64,000 bases of DNA from Sphingomonas sp. LR60 (GTDB lineage Bacteria > Pseudomonadota > Alphaproteobacteria > Sphingomonadales > Sphingomonadaceae). Shown one piece after another: positions 45,635 to 54,552 of the stretch. Under the pieces are notes generated by a model. It searched no databases. It had not been told where the DNA came from and saw only the letters and a list, made by a program, of their open reading frames with translations. Where the stretch lies: contig NZ_JASPFK010000001.1 of the NCBI RefSeq assembly GCF_036855935.1, positions 3,722,501 to 3,786,500 of the forward strand, written 5' to 3'. A program made the position numbers and the translations under genes. Each line of letters begins with the position of its first letter. Position 1 is the stretch's first letter.

Positions 45635-46891
45635 ATGGACCATTTTCATTACCGTGACGGCGCGCTGTGGTGCGAGGGCGTGCCGCTGACCCGCATCGCC
45701 GACGAGGTCGGCACCCCCGTCTACGTCTATTCCGCCGCCGCCTTCCGCGCGCAGGCCCGTGCGTACCGCGATGCTTTGTCGGGCGTCCCCGACGTGCATC
45801 TCGCCTATGCGATCAAGGCCAATCCGAACGTCGCGGTGCTGCGCGTCGTCGCCGCCGAGGGTTATGGCGCCGACGTCGTCTCCGGCGGCGAAATGGCGCG
45901 CGCGCTGGCGGCGGGCATCCCGGCGAGCGGCATCGTCTTCTCGGGCGTCGGCAAGACCCGCGCCGAACTGCTGCGCGGACTGGAGGCCGGGATCGGCCAG
46001 TTCAACCTCGAGCTGGAAGAGGAAGGCGTCGTCCTCGCGCAGCTCGCGCACGAACGCGGGCTGACCGCGCGCGCCGTGCTGCGCGTCAATCCTGACGTCG
46101 ATGCCGGAACGCACGCCAAGATCTCGACCGGCCGCAAGGAGAACAAGTTCGGCGTGCCGATCGACCAGGCCCCCGCAATGTACGCGCGGCTCAGCGGTCT
46201 GCCGGGGCTGTCGATGCAGGGCGTCGCGATCCATATCGGCAGCCAGTTGTTCGATCTGGCGCCGCTGGAGGCGGCGTACCGGCGGGTCAAGCTGTTGGTC
46301 GATGACCTGCGCGCCGCCGGGCACGCGATCGCGCGCGTCGATCTCGGCGGTGGGCTGGGCGTCCGCTACAAGGCGGGCGACGATCCACGCACCCCGGCCG
46401 AATATGGCGCGATGGTCGAGCGCGTGACGAAGGGCTGGGACGTCCAGTTGATGTTCGAGCCGGGCCGCGTGATCGCAGGCAGTGCCGGCGTGCTGTTGAC
46501 GCGCGTGATCTGGGTGAAGCCGGGGGTGGTGCATCCCTATGTGATCGTCGACGCGGCGATGAACGATCTGGCGCGTCCGGCGCTGTACGACGCATGGCAC
46601 GATGTCGATGCGGTGATCCCGACCGGCGAGCGGATGACGGCGAACGTCGCCGGCCCGGTGTGCGAGACCGGCGATACGTTCGCGATGGCGCGCGACATGG
46701 ACGCGGTGCAGGGCGGCGACCTCGCCGTGCTGCGTACTGCCGGGGCGTATGGGGCGACGATGGCGTCGACCTACAACAGCCGCGCCTTGGTGCCCGAGGT
46801 GCTGGTGGATGGCGACCGCTATGCGGTGGTCGCCGACCGGATCGCCGCGGAGACGATCCTCGCCGCGGAGCGCGTGCCGGAGTGGTTGTAA
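45635..46891 (+). CDS. lysA: Diaminopimelate decarboxylase
   Basis: A 418-aa fold-III PLP decarboxylase converting meso-diaminopimelate to lysine. The PLP lysine is K61 in AYAIKANPN; GAFNLELEEE-type motifs (IGQFNLELEEEG), HIGSQLFD, VDLGGGLGVRY and EPGRVIAGSAG follow, and VCETGDTFAMARD holds the active-site Cys. The ATG at 45635 gives the normal MDHFHYRDGALW start; a GTG two codons before (45629) is the alternative. Confidence 0.95.
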   Translation: MDHFHYRDGALWCEGVPLTRIADEVGTPVYVYSAAAFRAQARAYRDALSGVPDVHLAYAIKANPNVAVLRVVAAEGYGADVVSGGEMARALAAGIPASGIVFSGVGKTRAELLRGLEAGIGQFNLELEEEGVVLAQLAHERGLTARAVLRVNPDVDAGTHAKISTGRKENKFGVPIDQAPAMYARLSGLPGLSMQGVAIHIGSQLFDLAPLEAAYRRVKLLVDDLRAAGHAIARVDLGGGLGVRYKAGDDPRTPAEYGAMVERVTKGWDVQLMFEPGRVIAGSAGVLLTRVIWVKPGVVHPYVIVDAAMNDLARPALYDAWHDVDAVIPTGERMTANVAGPVCETGDTFAMARDMDAVQGGDLAVLRTAGAYGATMASTYNSRALVPEVLVDGDRYAVVADRIAAETILAAERVPEWL

Positions 46892-46918
46892 GAGCGGCGC
46901 TGCGCTCACCCGTCAACT

Positions 46919-47009
46919 GTCACCCCGGCGGAGGCCGGCGTGCAGTGGCGAGCCGCGCGCATTATGCGGCGACGTCCCCCAACTGGGCCCCGGCCTCCGC
47001 CGGGGTGAC
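46919..47009. repeat. Family A palindromic repeat, copy 3
   Basis: GTCACCCCGGCGGAGGCCGG and GGCCTCCGCCGGGGTGAC ends with the GACGTCCCCCAACT middle shared with copies at 41-144 and 13217-13320. It is between lysA and the siroheme gene. Confidence 0.75.
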
Positions 47010-47035
47010 GGGAAGTGACGGGAGGGCCTCTGGTC

Positions 47036-47063
47036 GTCATTGCTTCGCTCCGCTCGCAATGAC
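47036..47063. repeat. Family C palindromic repeat, short copy
   Basis: GTCATTGC and GCAATGAC arms around TTCGCTCCGCTC. It is the short version of the repeat at 15467-15543 and lies 18 bp before the siroheme gene start, so it could affect translation initiation. Confidence 0.6.
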
Positions 47064-47081
47064 GGCTTGGGGATGCACGGT

Positions 47082-47837
47082 ATGACGCTCCACAGCCTCC
47101 CGCTGTTCGTCCGCTTGAACGGCCGCCCGGTGATCCTCGTCGGCGACGGTGAGGCCGCCGCGCCGAAGCGGCGCTTGCTCGAACGCGCTGGCGCGATCGT
47201 CGTCGGTGAGGACCACCCCGACGCCCGGCTCGCGATCGTCGCCGACGACGATGAGGCGGTGACGCGGCTCAAGGCGCGCGGCGTGCTCGTGAATGCGGTC
47301 GATCGCCCCGAATTGTGCGACTTCACCTTGCCCGCGATCGTCGACCGCGCGCCGGTGCTGGTCGCGATCGGCACCGGCGGCGTGTCCGCAGGATTGGCGG
47401 CGGCGGTGCGGCAGCGGCTGGAGGCGGTGCTGCCCGCGTCGCTCGGACGGCTCGCCGAGGCGCTGCATGGCGCACGCGCGGCGTTGCGCGCGGCACTGCC
47501 GGATGGCGGCGCGCGGCGACGCGCGATCAGTGCCGCGCTTGCTCCCGGCGCCGCGCTCGATCCGCTCGCCGACTATGACGGGCGTGATGCCGCCGAAGCG
47601 GTGCTTGCCGGAGCCGCGACGACCGGTGTCGTGCGGCTGGAACTCGCCTCGCGCGACCCCGACGACCTGACGCTGCGGCAGGCACGGCTGCTCGCCGCCG
47701 CCGACCGCGTCACGCATCGCGCCGACGTGCCCGCCGCGATCCTCGATCGTGTGCGCGCCGATGCCGCGCGCGAGCAATGCGACGAAGCGCCGACGCACGG
47801 CACCGGGCTGACCGTCGATATCGGGATGCGATCATGA
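47082..47837 (+). CDS. Precorrin-2 dehydrogenase/sirohydrochlorin ferrochelatase-type protein
   Basis: A 251-aa protein matching the N-terminal part of CysG (no methyltransferase domain). It makes siroheme for sulfite or nitrite reductase. MTLHSLPLFVRLNGRPVILVGDGEAAAPKRRLLERAGA carries the NAD site and a later SLGRLAEAL-type dimer region. The usual GGGxVAxRK is changed to GDGEAAAPKRR here. The ATG at 47082 follows GGATG. It overlaps the next gene by ATGA. Confidence 0.85.
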   Translation: MTLHSLPLFVRLNGRPVILVGDGEAAAPKRRLLERAGAIVVGEDHPDARLAIVADDDEAVTRLKARGVLVNAVDRPELCDFTLPAIVDRAPVLVAIGTGGVSAGLAAAVRQRLEAVLPASLGRLAEALHGARAALRAALPDGGARRRAISAALAPGAALDPLADYDGRDAAEAVLAGAATTGVVRLELASRDPDDLTLRQARLLAAADRVTHRADVPAAILDRVRADAAREQCDEAPTHGTGLTVDIGMRS

Positions 47838-48790
47838 GCGGTGTGGCATGGTGCGTCGGCAACGACGGCACCGTCGAGAAGGTCGCGCCCAAGGCGGCGA
47901 TGGCCACCGAAGCGGCGTTCCTGTGGGTGCATCTCGCCTCCAACGCCACCGAGGCGCAGGCGTGGCTTCGTGACGACGCCGGGCTCGATACGTTCACCGT
48001 TGACGCGCTGACCGCCGCCGAGACGCGGCCGCGCGCCGAGAAGATCGGCCACGGCGCGTTCGTCAACCTGCGCGGGCGCACCGACGAGCCGCTCGATACC
48101 TCGGACGTGCTCGCCTCGATCCGCATATGGGCCACCAAGGGCCGCGTCATCACCGTGTCGCGCAAGCGGTTGGTGACGCTGGCGCGGGTCGAGGAAGAGA
48201 TGGAGCGTGGCGAGTTGCGCGATCCGGGCGACCTGATCGCCGCGATCGCCACCGCGATCACCGAGGATCTCGATCCGGTCGTCGCCGATCTCGGCGACGG
48301 ACTCGACGATTGCGAGCAGAAGCTGAGCGCGCACCATGTCTTCGAGCTGCGCCGCGCGGTGACGCGGATGCGCTCGGAAGCGATCAACTACCGCCGCTTC
48401 CTCAGCCCGCAGCGTGCGGCGCTCGAAAGGCTGGCGACGTTGCCCGGCGACTGGCTGGCGGAGGATGATCGTGCCCATCTCGCCGCCGCCGCCGACCGCG
48501 CCGCGCGCATGGCCGAGGAAGTCGAGGCGATCCGCGAGCGCGCCGCGTTGATGCACGAGGCGTTGACCGATCTGCGCGCCGAACAACTCGATCAGCGCAG
48601 TCTGGTGATCGCGATGGTGGCGATGATCTTCCTGCCGCTGACGTTTCTGACCGGGTTGTACGGCATGAACGTCAAGGGCTTGCCCTATGCCGAGGAGCCA
48701 TGGGCGTTCGACGCGATCGCGGGCGGCTGCGCGCTGATCTCGGCGGGGATCGTGATCTGGTTCGTCCAGCGGCACTGGTTCAAGGGCTAG
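47834..48790 (+). CDS. zntB: CorA/ZntB family metal ion transporter
   Basis: A 318-aa inner-membrane CorA-family protein. Near the C-terminus the first pore helix holds the family motif YGMN (in LTGLYGMNVKGLPY) and a second helix follows (AIAGGCALISAGIVIWFVQ). The N-terminal cytoplasmic domain is of the ZntB type (W-VHL start, TRMRSEAINYRRFLSPQR). Zinc export or magnesium uptake is possible; ZntB-type is preferred. Its ATG overlaps the preceding stop. Confidence 0.88.
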   Translation: MSGVAWCVGNDGTVEKVAPKAAMATEAAFLWVHLASNATEAQAWLRDDAGLDTFTVDALTAAETRPRAEKIGHGAFVNLRGRTDEPLDTSDVLASIRIWATKGRVITVSRKRLVTLARVEEEMERGELRDPGDLIAAIATAITEDLDPVVADLGDGLDDCEQKLSAHHVFELRRAVTRMRSEAINYRRFLSPQRAALERLATLPGDWLAEDDRAHLAAAADRAARMAEEVEAIRERAALMHEALTDLRAEQLDQRSLVIAMVAMIFLPLTFLTGLYGMNVKGLPYAEEPWAFDAIAGGCALISAGIVIWFVQRHWFKG

Positions 48791-48807
48791 GCGCTCGCTG
48801 TAGCGTC

Positions 48808-48902
48808 CGTCATCCCCGCGGAGGCGGGGATCCAGAAGCTCTGACGGCGACGACTCCACGAAGACCTGCGCGCCTGGATTCCCGCCTTCGCGGGAATGAC
48901 GG
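48808..48902. repeat. Family B palindromic repeat, copy 4
   Basis: CGTCATCCCCGCGGAGGCGG and CCTTCGCGGGAATGACGG ends, middle with AGACCTGCGCGCCTGGATTC. It lies between the converging zntB and fliS. Confidence 0.85.
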
Positions 48903-48913
48903 TGTGGGGCAGG

Positions 48914-49312
48914 TTACGCCGCGCGTGCCTGCCGCCACGCACTGGCGATCTCTTCGAGTTCGGCGGCGACCGCGCGGAACGGCGCACCATCGGTGCCGAT
49001 GCTCGCCTCGATCACCTGTCGGCGACAGCCGCCGTAGAAACGCGCCAGCGCGCGCGAGACGTCGCCGCCCTTCTCGAAGTCGAGATTGGCCTCCAGCGCG
49101 AACAGGATCGCGGTCGCGCGGGTGAGGCGTTCGCTGCGCGTCGCGAACTGCTTGCGATCGGCTGCCCAGGCGGCGACGCGCAGCGCCTGCGTCAGTTCCT
49201 CGTACAGCAACTGGACGAGCGCCGGGCCATCGGCCGCGGCGGTACGCCCCGCAAGGTCGATCTCGCGATAGGTGCGCGCCGGATCGCGCAGCAGGGAAGA
49301 GGCATAGGCCAT
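48914..49312 (-). CDS. fliS: Flagellar export chaperone FliS
   Basis: A 132-aa FliS, which keeps flagellin soluble before export. MAYASSLLRDPARTYREIDLAGRT, ALVQLLYEELTQALRVAA and LEANLDFEKGGDVSRALARFYGGCRRQVIEAS match the family. It follows fliD by 19 bp, the last gene of the flagellar run in this window. Confidence 0.92.
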   Translation of the reverse strand: MAYASSLLRDPARTYREIDLAGRTAAADGPALVQLLYEELTQALRVAAWAADRKQFATRSERLTRATAILFALEANLDFEKGGDVSRALARFYGGCRRQVIEASIGTDGAPFRAVAAELEEIASAWRQARAA

Positions 49313-49331
49313 GATCTGTCGTCTCTCCCGA

Positions 49332-50918
49332 TCAGCTCGACTTGTACCAGCCGTCGATCTGCTGCTTCATGAACGACTGCGTCTGCTTGTAGGCCGACAC
49401 GCGCGAGTTCATGCTGGCATATTGCTGCGTCAGCCGCGCCGAGAAGCGGGTCGCCTGATCGTCGATCTTGGCGCCTTCCTTGGTCAGCTCGTCCTGCGCC
49501 TTGCGCAGCTTCAGGTCGGTCGCGCCGAGCCCGTAGAGCGAGCTGCCCGACGTCAGCTTGAGCGACTGCATCGCGGCGTTGATGCCGGTCGCGCCGAAGC
49601 TGTTCGGGTTGAACATCGCCTGGATCGCGTCGGGCGAGTCCTTCATCGCCTTGGTCAGCGCGGCGTCGTCGATCGTCAGCTCGCCGGTGGTCTTGTCGGT
49701 GGTGATGCCGATCCCGGCCAGCGTCGAGGGCGTGCCCGGTGCAGCGTCCGGGAGCAAGGTCTTGCTCGCGAAACCCTGGAGGTTGCGCAGCAATTGCTTG
49801 GCGGCCGGATCGGCGCGCAGGCTGCCGTCGACCGCGTTGGTCTGCTGCTTCACCTCGTTGAGCAACTGGTTGAAGGTCTCCACGAAATCCTTGACGCCGT
49901 TGGTCAGCGCGGTGTCGGGGCGCGTGCCGGTCAGCGTCATCGAACCGGTGCCGGCCAGCGTCAGCTTCACGCCGGGGATCAGATCGCTGATCTCGTTGCT
50001 GGGACGCTCGACCGGCACGCCGTCGACCGAAAGCTTGGCGTTTGCCGCCTTCGTGCCGCCGGTCATCGCCGTTCCGCTGGACGCGCCGGCGCCGACGTCG
50101 AGCTTCGCCAGCGAGGCATTGTCACCGCTGACCGTGAAGGCCGAGCTGGTGCCGGTCTGCCCCTTCAGCGACAGGAAGGCGCCCCCGTCCGCATCGGTGA
50201 TGACCGAGGCGGTGACGCCGCTGTTCTTCGCGTTGATCGCCGCCGCGATGTCCGACAGCTTGTTGTTGGGCGACGCGACCGAGATGGAGACGCTGACGTC
50301 GTTGCCGTCGCTGTCCTTGTTCGGGGTCAGCACACCGCCGGAATCGAGCTTGCCGATCTTGATCGTCAGCGTGCCCGGATCGAAGGTGGTCGATGCGCCC
50401 GCGACCGTCAGCGTGCTGCCGTCGCTGGCGCTGCCGGTGGTGCTGGGGAACTTGGTGCTCGTCGCCGACTGCGCGGTGGCGAGGCTGGTGACGTTGATCG
50501 TGCTGGTGGCCGTCGCGTTCATCGGCGCGCCCGAGATCGCCGTCGCGCCGGCGACCTTCGAATCGCTGACGTTCGGCTGCGTCGCGAGGGTCCCGCCGGT
50601 GACGAGCGTGTTGACCGCCTTTGCGAAGTCGCTGACGAAATTCTTGAGCGTCGCCGCGTCGGAGATTTGCGCGGTCAGCTTGTCGGTCTTGGCGGTGATC
50701 TGCGCGCGCTTGGCGGCGAATTGCGCGTCGACGAGCTGGCCGACCAACGTGTCGGTGTCGACCCCCGAGCCCGAACCGAGCGACGTCAGGATCGAGTTGG
50801 CGGCCGATTTGTTGATCGACGCCGCGCTACCGGTCTTGGTGGTCGACGTCGTCGACGACGTTTTCGTCGCCGTCGTTGTCGCCGTGCTGCTGGTGCTCGT
50901 GCTGCTGATCGTCGCCAT
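49332..50918 (-). CDS. fliD: Flagellar hook-associated protein FliD (filament cap)
   Basis: A 528-aa filament-capping protein. The FliD N-terminal region (SILTSLGSGSGVDTDTLVGQLVDAQFAAKRAQI) and C-terminal domain (DSPDAIQAMF..., FSARLTQQYASMNSRVSAYKQTQSFMKQQI) are clear. The first 30 residues are an unusual Ser/Thr/Lys-only tail (STSTSSTATTTATKTSSTT). fliS follows, as usual. Confidence 0.94.
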   Translation of the reverse strand: MATISSTSTSSTATTTATKTSSTTSTTKTGSAASINKSAANSILTSLGSGSGVDTDTLVGQLVDAQFAAKRAQITAKTDKLTAQISDAATLKNFVSDFAKAVNTLVTGGTLATQPNVSDSKVAGATAISGAPMNATATSTINVTSLATAQSATSTKFPSTTGSASDGSTLTVAGASTTFDPGTLTIKIGKLDSGGVLTPNKDSDGNDVSVSISVASPNNKLSDIAAAINAKNSGVTASVITDADGGAFLSLKGQTGTSSAFTVSGDNASLAKLDVGAGASSGTAMTGGTKAANAKLSVDGVPVERPSNEISDLIPGVKLTLAGTGSMTLTGTRPDTALTNGVKDFVETFNQLLNEVKQQTNAVDGSLRADPAAKQLLRNLQGFASKTLLPDAAPGTPSTLAGIGITTDKTTGELTIDDAALTKAMKDSPDAIQAMFNPNSFGATGINAAMQSLKLTSGSSLYGLGATDLKLRKAQDELTKEGAKIDDQATRFSARLTQQYASMNSRVSAYKQTQSFMKQQIDGWYKSS

Positions 50919-50952
50919 GATGCTCTCCTAAACGGCCGCGCGCGGCGATTCT

Positions 50953-52077
50953 TTATGACTGGCGGACACCATTTTCGTCGAAACGTGCGGTGTCGGGCAC
51001 ATCGATCGGCGGCTGGGTCCCGCCGGCTTGCGCATTGAGCCCGAAGACGAACGCCAGAACGGTGGCGATGGCGAGATACAGATCGTCGCGCACTTCCTGA
51101 CCCTCGCGGCTGGTGTAGTAGACCGCACGCGCCAGTGCCGGATATTCGAGGATCGGTAGCGCGCGATCCTTGGCCGCCGATCGGATCGCGAGCGCCAGCG
51201 CGCCGCGCCCCTTGGCGACCACTACCGGCACCTCGTCGCGCCCGCGATCGTAGCGCAGGGCGACCGCGAAGTGCGTCGGGTTGGTGAGCACGACATGCGC
51301 CTGGTCGAGCGCCTTGTGCATCCCGCCGGACAGCATCTCGCGCTGCTTCATGCGCATATGCCCCTTCATCTCGGGATTGCCTTCGCTCTCCTTATGCTCG
51401 TCCTTCACTTCCTGCTTGGTCATGCGCAGCTTCTTGAGCAGCTGCATGATCTGGGTCGGTACGTCGATCATGCCGATCGCGACCAGCCCCATCGCCATGA
51501 CGAGCAGGACATGCGTCAGCGTCGAGCCGAGCCCGGCGAGCGCGACCGGCAGGTTGGAGGCGGCGAGCCCGAAGCTGAAATGCGCGGTCTGCCACAGCAT
51601 CCACGCGCCGATCGCGCCGAGCAGCGTGACCTTGAGCAGCGACTTGCCGAGTTCGATCCAGCCCTGCATCCCGATGATGCGCATGATCCCCGAGCCGGGA
51701 TTGATCCGCGACGCCTTGGGCGCGAGCAACTTGGCGTTGAAGCTCAGCGAGCCGAGCCCGGCCTGGCTGGCGATCGCGGCGCCGATCGTGATCGCGAACA
51801 GGGTGCCGAGCGGCGCCGCCAGCTTCCATCCGGCCTGCACCAGCGGGCGCCATGGCTGGAAATCCTCGACGTCGGCGCGCCCGAAGTTGAAGCTCGCCGC
51901 CATCACCTCGCGGCACGCGGCGAGCAGCGCGGGGCCGAAGAACATCATCCACGATATGCCCGCCAGCACGACCAGCGCGGTCGCGAGATCGCGGCTCTTG
52001 AGGACGTCGCCCTTCTCCTTGGCGTCGTCACGACGCTTCTGGGTTGGGGCTTCTGTCTTGTCGCCTCCCTCCGACAT
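50953..52077 (-). CDS. flhB: Flagellar biosynthesis protein FlhB
   Basis: A 374-aa export-gate protein with four transmembrane segments in the first half. The self-cleavage motif NPTH appears in VVLTNPTHFAVALRY (about residues 265-270), so substrate-specificity switching should work. It starts where fliR ends and precedes fliD after 34 bp. The N-terminal SEGGDKTEAPTQKRRDDAKEKG is typical. Confidence 0.95.
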   Translation of the reverse strand: MSEGGDKTEAPTQKRRDDAKEKGDVLKSRDLATALVVLAGISWMMFFGPALLAACREVMAASFNFGRADVEDFQPWRPLVQAGWKLAAPLGTLFAITIGAAIASQAGLGSLSFNAKLLAPKASRINPGSGIMRIIGMQGWIELGKSLLKVTLLGAIGAWMLWQTAHFSFGLAASNLPVALAGLGSTLTHVLLVMAMGLVAIGMIDVPTQIMQLLKKLRMTKQEVKDEHKESEGNPEMKGHMRMKQREMLSGGMHKALDQAHVVLTNPTHFAVALRYDRGRDEVPVVVAKGRGALALAIRSAAKDRALPILEYPALARAVYYTSREGQEVRDDLYLAIATVLAFVFGLNAQAGGTQPPIDVPDTARFDENGVRQS

Positions 52078-52850
52078 CAGCCGAGCACCAGGCTTTGTGC
52101 GGCGGCGAGCCCTTCACGGACGATCACCTGCATGTAATCGCCCATCGCCGGCAGCGCGATCGCGAGGCTGATGACGCCGACCGCGAGGCTGGCCGGCAGG
52201 CCGATCGAGAACAGGTTGAGCGACGGCGCCGAGCGCGACACCATCCCCATGACGAGGTTGAGGCACAGCAGCAGGAAGCCGACCGGCAGCGCGAGCAACA
52301 GCCCCGCCATGAACGCATAGCCGCCGAACAGCGCGATGTCGCGCATCTGCCCCGCCGCCAGCCAGGCCGCGCCGGGCGGCAGCGCGGTGTAGCTCTTCAC
52401 CACCATGTCGACGAGCACGAGATGCCCGTCGAGCGACAGGAACAGCAGCGTTAGCAGGATCGACAGGAACTGGCCGACCGCCGGGCTGGAGCGCCCCGAA
52501 TTGGGGTCGATCATATTGGCGAAGCCGATCCCCATCGATCCGCCGATGATCTCGCCCGCCACCAGCGGCGCGGCGAAGGCGATCTGGACGATGAAGCCCA
52601 TCGCGAGTCCGACCAGCGCCTCGGCCGCGACCGCGACGAAGGTGGAGAGCGCGAAGATCGTCGGCGGCGGCTGGATCGCGGTGGTGCCGAGCACCAGCAC
52701 CCCGACCGCGCCCGACAGCGTGATCCGCACCGGCAGCGGCACCGAGACGTTGCCGAACACCGGCGCCGCGATGAACGCCGCTCCGACGCGGATCATCACG
52801 AAGATCAGCGCCCACAGCTGCGGCTCGATGCTTAAGCCAAAGCCCAACAA
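52077..52850 (-). CDS. fliR: Flagellar biosynthesis protein FliR
   Basis: A 257-aa export-gate membrane protein, family length. The segments ALIFVMIRVGAAFIAAPVFGNVSVPLPVRITLS, ASTFVAVAAEALVGLAMGFIVQIAF and the late SLNLFSIGLPASLAVGVISLAIALPAMG are typical. The start is a TTG (52848-52850), weakly supported because a family B repeat fills the gap upstream. It ends at the flhB start. Confidence 0.9.
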   Translation of the reverse strand: MLGFGLSIEPQLWALIFVMIRVGAAFIAAPVFGNVSVPLPVRITLSGAVGVLVLGTTAIQPPPTIFALSTFVAVAAEALVGLAMGFIVQIAFAAPLVAGEIIGGSMGIGFANMIDPNSGRSSPAVGQFLSILLTLLFLSLDGHLVLVDMVVKSYTALPPGAAWLAAGQMRDIALFGGYAFMAGLLLALPVGFLLLCLNLVMGMVSRSAPSLNLFSIGLPASLAVGVISLAIALPAMGDYMQVIVREGLAAAQSLVLG

Positions 52851-52860
52851 CTACGCCACC

Positions 52861-52942
52861 GTCACCCCGGCGCAGGCCGGGGTCCAGAGCCACGCAGAAC
52901 CGCGCTTGCGGCTCGGGACCCCGGTCTGCGCCGAGGTGACGG
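52861..52942. repeat. Family B-like palindromic repeat, copy 5 (between fliQ and fliR)
   Basis: GTCACCCCGGCGCAGGCCGG and CGGTCTGCGCCGAGGTGAC ends, a diverged member of the family. It lies inside the flagellar operon, directly before the fliR start. Confidence 0.7.
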
Positions 52943-52960
52943 GGTGCGAGTGGCGCAAGA

Positions 52961-53242
52961 TCAGTGCACCAGGTCCGGGATGCGCGCGAAGATCTCGGTG
53001 GTGAAGTCGCTCAGCAACCCGAGGATCATCGCGCCGAACACCATGATCGACACCGCCACGACGATCAGCTTCGGCACGAAGCTCAGCGTCTGCTCGTTGA
53101 TCGAGGTCGCGGCCTGCACCATCCCGAGGATCAGCCCCGACAGCAACGCCGGGATCAGGATCGGCGCGGAGACGAGCGCCAGCACCCACATGGTTTGGTT
53201 GGCGACGGTCAGGAAATAGTCGGCGTCGACGAGCGGTTGCAT
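52961..53242 (-). CDS. fliQ: Flagellar biosynthesis protein FliQ
   Basis: A 93-aa export-gate protein with two transmembrane helices. TMWVLALVSAPILIPALLSGLILGMVQAATSINEQTLSFVPK is the characteristic family stretch. Palindromic repeats flank it on both sides, separating it from fliP and fliR. Confidence 0.94.
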   Translation of the reverse strand: MQPLVDADYFLTVANQTMWVLALVSAPILIPALLSGLILGMVQAATSINEQTLSFVPKLIVVAVSIMVFGAMILGLLSDFTTEIFARIPDLVH

Positions 53243-53261
53243 GAGCGGTCACTTCTGTTGC

Positions 53262-53354
53262 CGTCCTTCCCGCGAAGGCGGGAATCCAGACGCGCAGGTT
53301 TCGGTGTGGGTCGAGACGTCGGAGGTTCTGGATCCCCGCCTGCGCGGGATGACG
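53262..53354. repeat. Family B palindromic repeat, copy 6 (between fliP and fliQ)
   Basis: Ends CCTTCCCGCGAAGGCGGGAA and CCCCGCCTGCGCGGGATGAC, inverted relative to most other copies (the GACGCGCAGG middle is on the other side). It lies inside the flagellar operon. Confidence 0.85.
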
Positions 53355-53366
53355 ATGTGACGGTGG

Positions 53367-54263
53367 CTAGGTCGCGAACGAATTGGCCAGACTGCCCATC
53401 GTCAGCGCCCAGCCATCGACCAGCACGAACAACAGCAATTTGAACGGCAGCGAGATGATCGTCGGGCTGAGCATCGCCATGCCGAGCGCCATCAGCACCG
53501 TCGCGACGACGAGGTCGATGACGATGAACGGCAGGAACAGCAGGAAGCCGATCTGGAACGCGGTCTTCAGCTCCGAGGTGACGAACGCGGGCAGCAGCAC
53601 CGAATACGGAATGTCGGTCGGCGTGGCATAGGGACCGGACTTCGCCATCTGCGCGAACATCGTCACGTCCTTCACGCGCGTCTGCTTGACCATGAAGGTG
53701 TGGAGCGGCGCCGCGGCGGTCTGGATCAGCTGCGTGCCGTTCATCCGCCCCTGCGAGTAGGGCTGGATCGCGGTCGTGTTGATCTGGTTGATCGTCGGCG
53801 CCATGATGAAGAAGCTGAGGAACAGCGACAGGCCGATCAGTACCTGGTTGGGCGGGGTCTGTTGCAGGCCCATCGCCTGCCGCAGGATCGACAGCACGAT
53901 GATGATCCGCGTGAAGCTGGTCATCATCAGCACGATGCCCGGCAGCACCGTGAGCAGGCCCATGATGATGAGCACTTGCAGCGACAGCGACAGCGAGCCG
54001 TTGTTGTTCTGCGCGCCGCCATCGCCGCGCGACAATTGGCCGAGCGCGCGATCGACGGCATCGCCGACCCCCGGCGCAGGCGCCGCGGGAGCGGCCTGCA
54101 CCGCCGGCTGCGACGGTGCGGGGAAGTTCTGTGCCAGCGCCGGCATCGCGACGCACAAGGCGACGATGATCGCGAGCAGTGCGAGGATCAGGTGCGAGCG
54201 CCGTCCCGCGGCGCGTGCGCGCGGGCGGGTCAGCACGCCACTGTGCATCGGCGCGCCGCTCAT
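53367..54263 (-). CDS. fliP: Flagellar biosynthesis protein FliP
   Basis: A 298-aa export-gate protein. A signal peptide (LILALLAIIVALCVAMPALA) precedes a short Pro/Ala linker. The family core starts at LSLSLQVLIIMGLLTVLPGIVLMMTSFTRIIIVLSILRQAMGLQQTPPNQVLIGLSLFLSFFIM (read as contiguous blocks of the family). The ATG overlaps the fliO stop (ATGA). A family B repeat follows. Confidence 0.95.
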   Translation of the reverse strand: MSGAPMHSGVLTRPRARAAGRRSHLILALLAIIVALCVAMPALAQNFPAPSQPAVQAAPAAPAPGVGDAVDRALGQLSRGDGGAQNNNGSLSLSLQVLIIMGLLTVLPGIVLMMTSFTRIIIVLSILRQAMGLQQTPPNQVLIGLSLFLSFFIMAPTINQINTTAIQPYSQGRMNGTQLIQTAAAPLHTFMVKQTRVKDVTMFAQMAKSGPYATPTDIPYSVLLPAFVTSELKTAFQIGFLLFLPFIVIDLVVATVLMALGMAMLSPTIISLPFKLLLFVLVDGWALTMGSLANSFAT

Positions 54264-54538
54264 GCGGCCGGCTCCACGGGCGCGCGCCCGTCGGCCTTGT
54301 CGATCAGCGTCACGCCCGCGCGGTTGACCGAGACGAGCAAACGCCGTCCCTCGAAATCGACCACCGCCAGCTTGACGCCCGGCGAGATCATCATCGTCTC
54401 GCGCACCGCGATCCCGCGCGTCGACGGCTTGCCCGGCATCCGCGCCTCGAGCCGACGCCAGAGATAGAGGCAGCCGATCATCAGCCCGCAGACGAGCGGG
54501 AGCATCACGATCAGCTTCAGGATATAGGTCCACATCAT
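54260..54538 (-). CDS. fliO: Flagellar biosynthesis protein FliO
   Basis: A 92-aa single-pass protein assisting FliP assembly. One transmembrane helix at the N-terminus (ILKLIVMLPLVCGLMIGCLYLW), then a small domain with ISPGVKLAVVDFEGRRLLVSVNRAGVTLI. FliO is poorly conserved; position between fliN and fliP supports the call. Two adjacent ATG codons (54538, 54535) are possible starts. Confidence 0.82.
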   Translation of the reverse strand: MMWTYILKLIVMLPLVCGLMIGCLYLWRRLEARMPGKPSTRGIAVRETMMISPGVKLAVVDFEGRRLLVSVNRAGVTLIDKADGRAPVEPAA

Positions 54539-54552
54539 CGCGTGCGTGCCCC

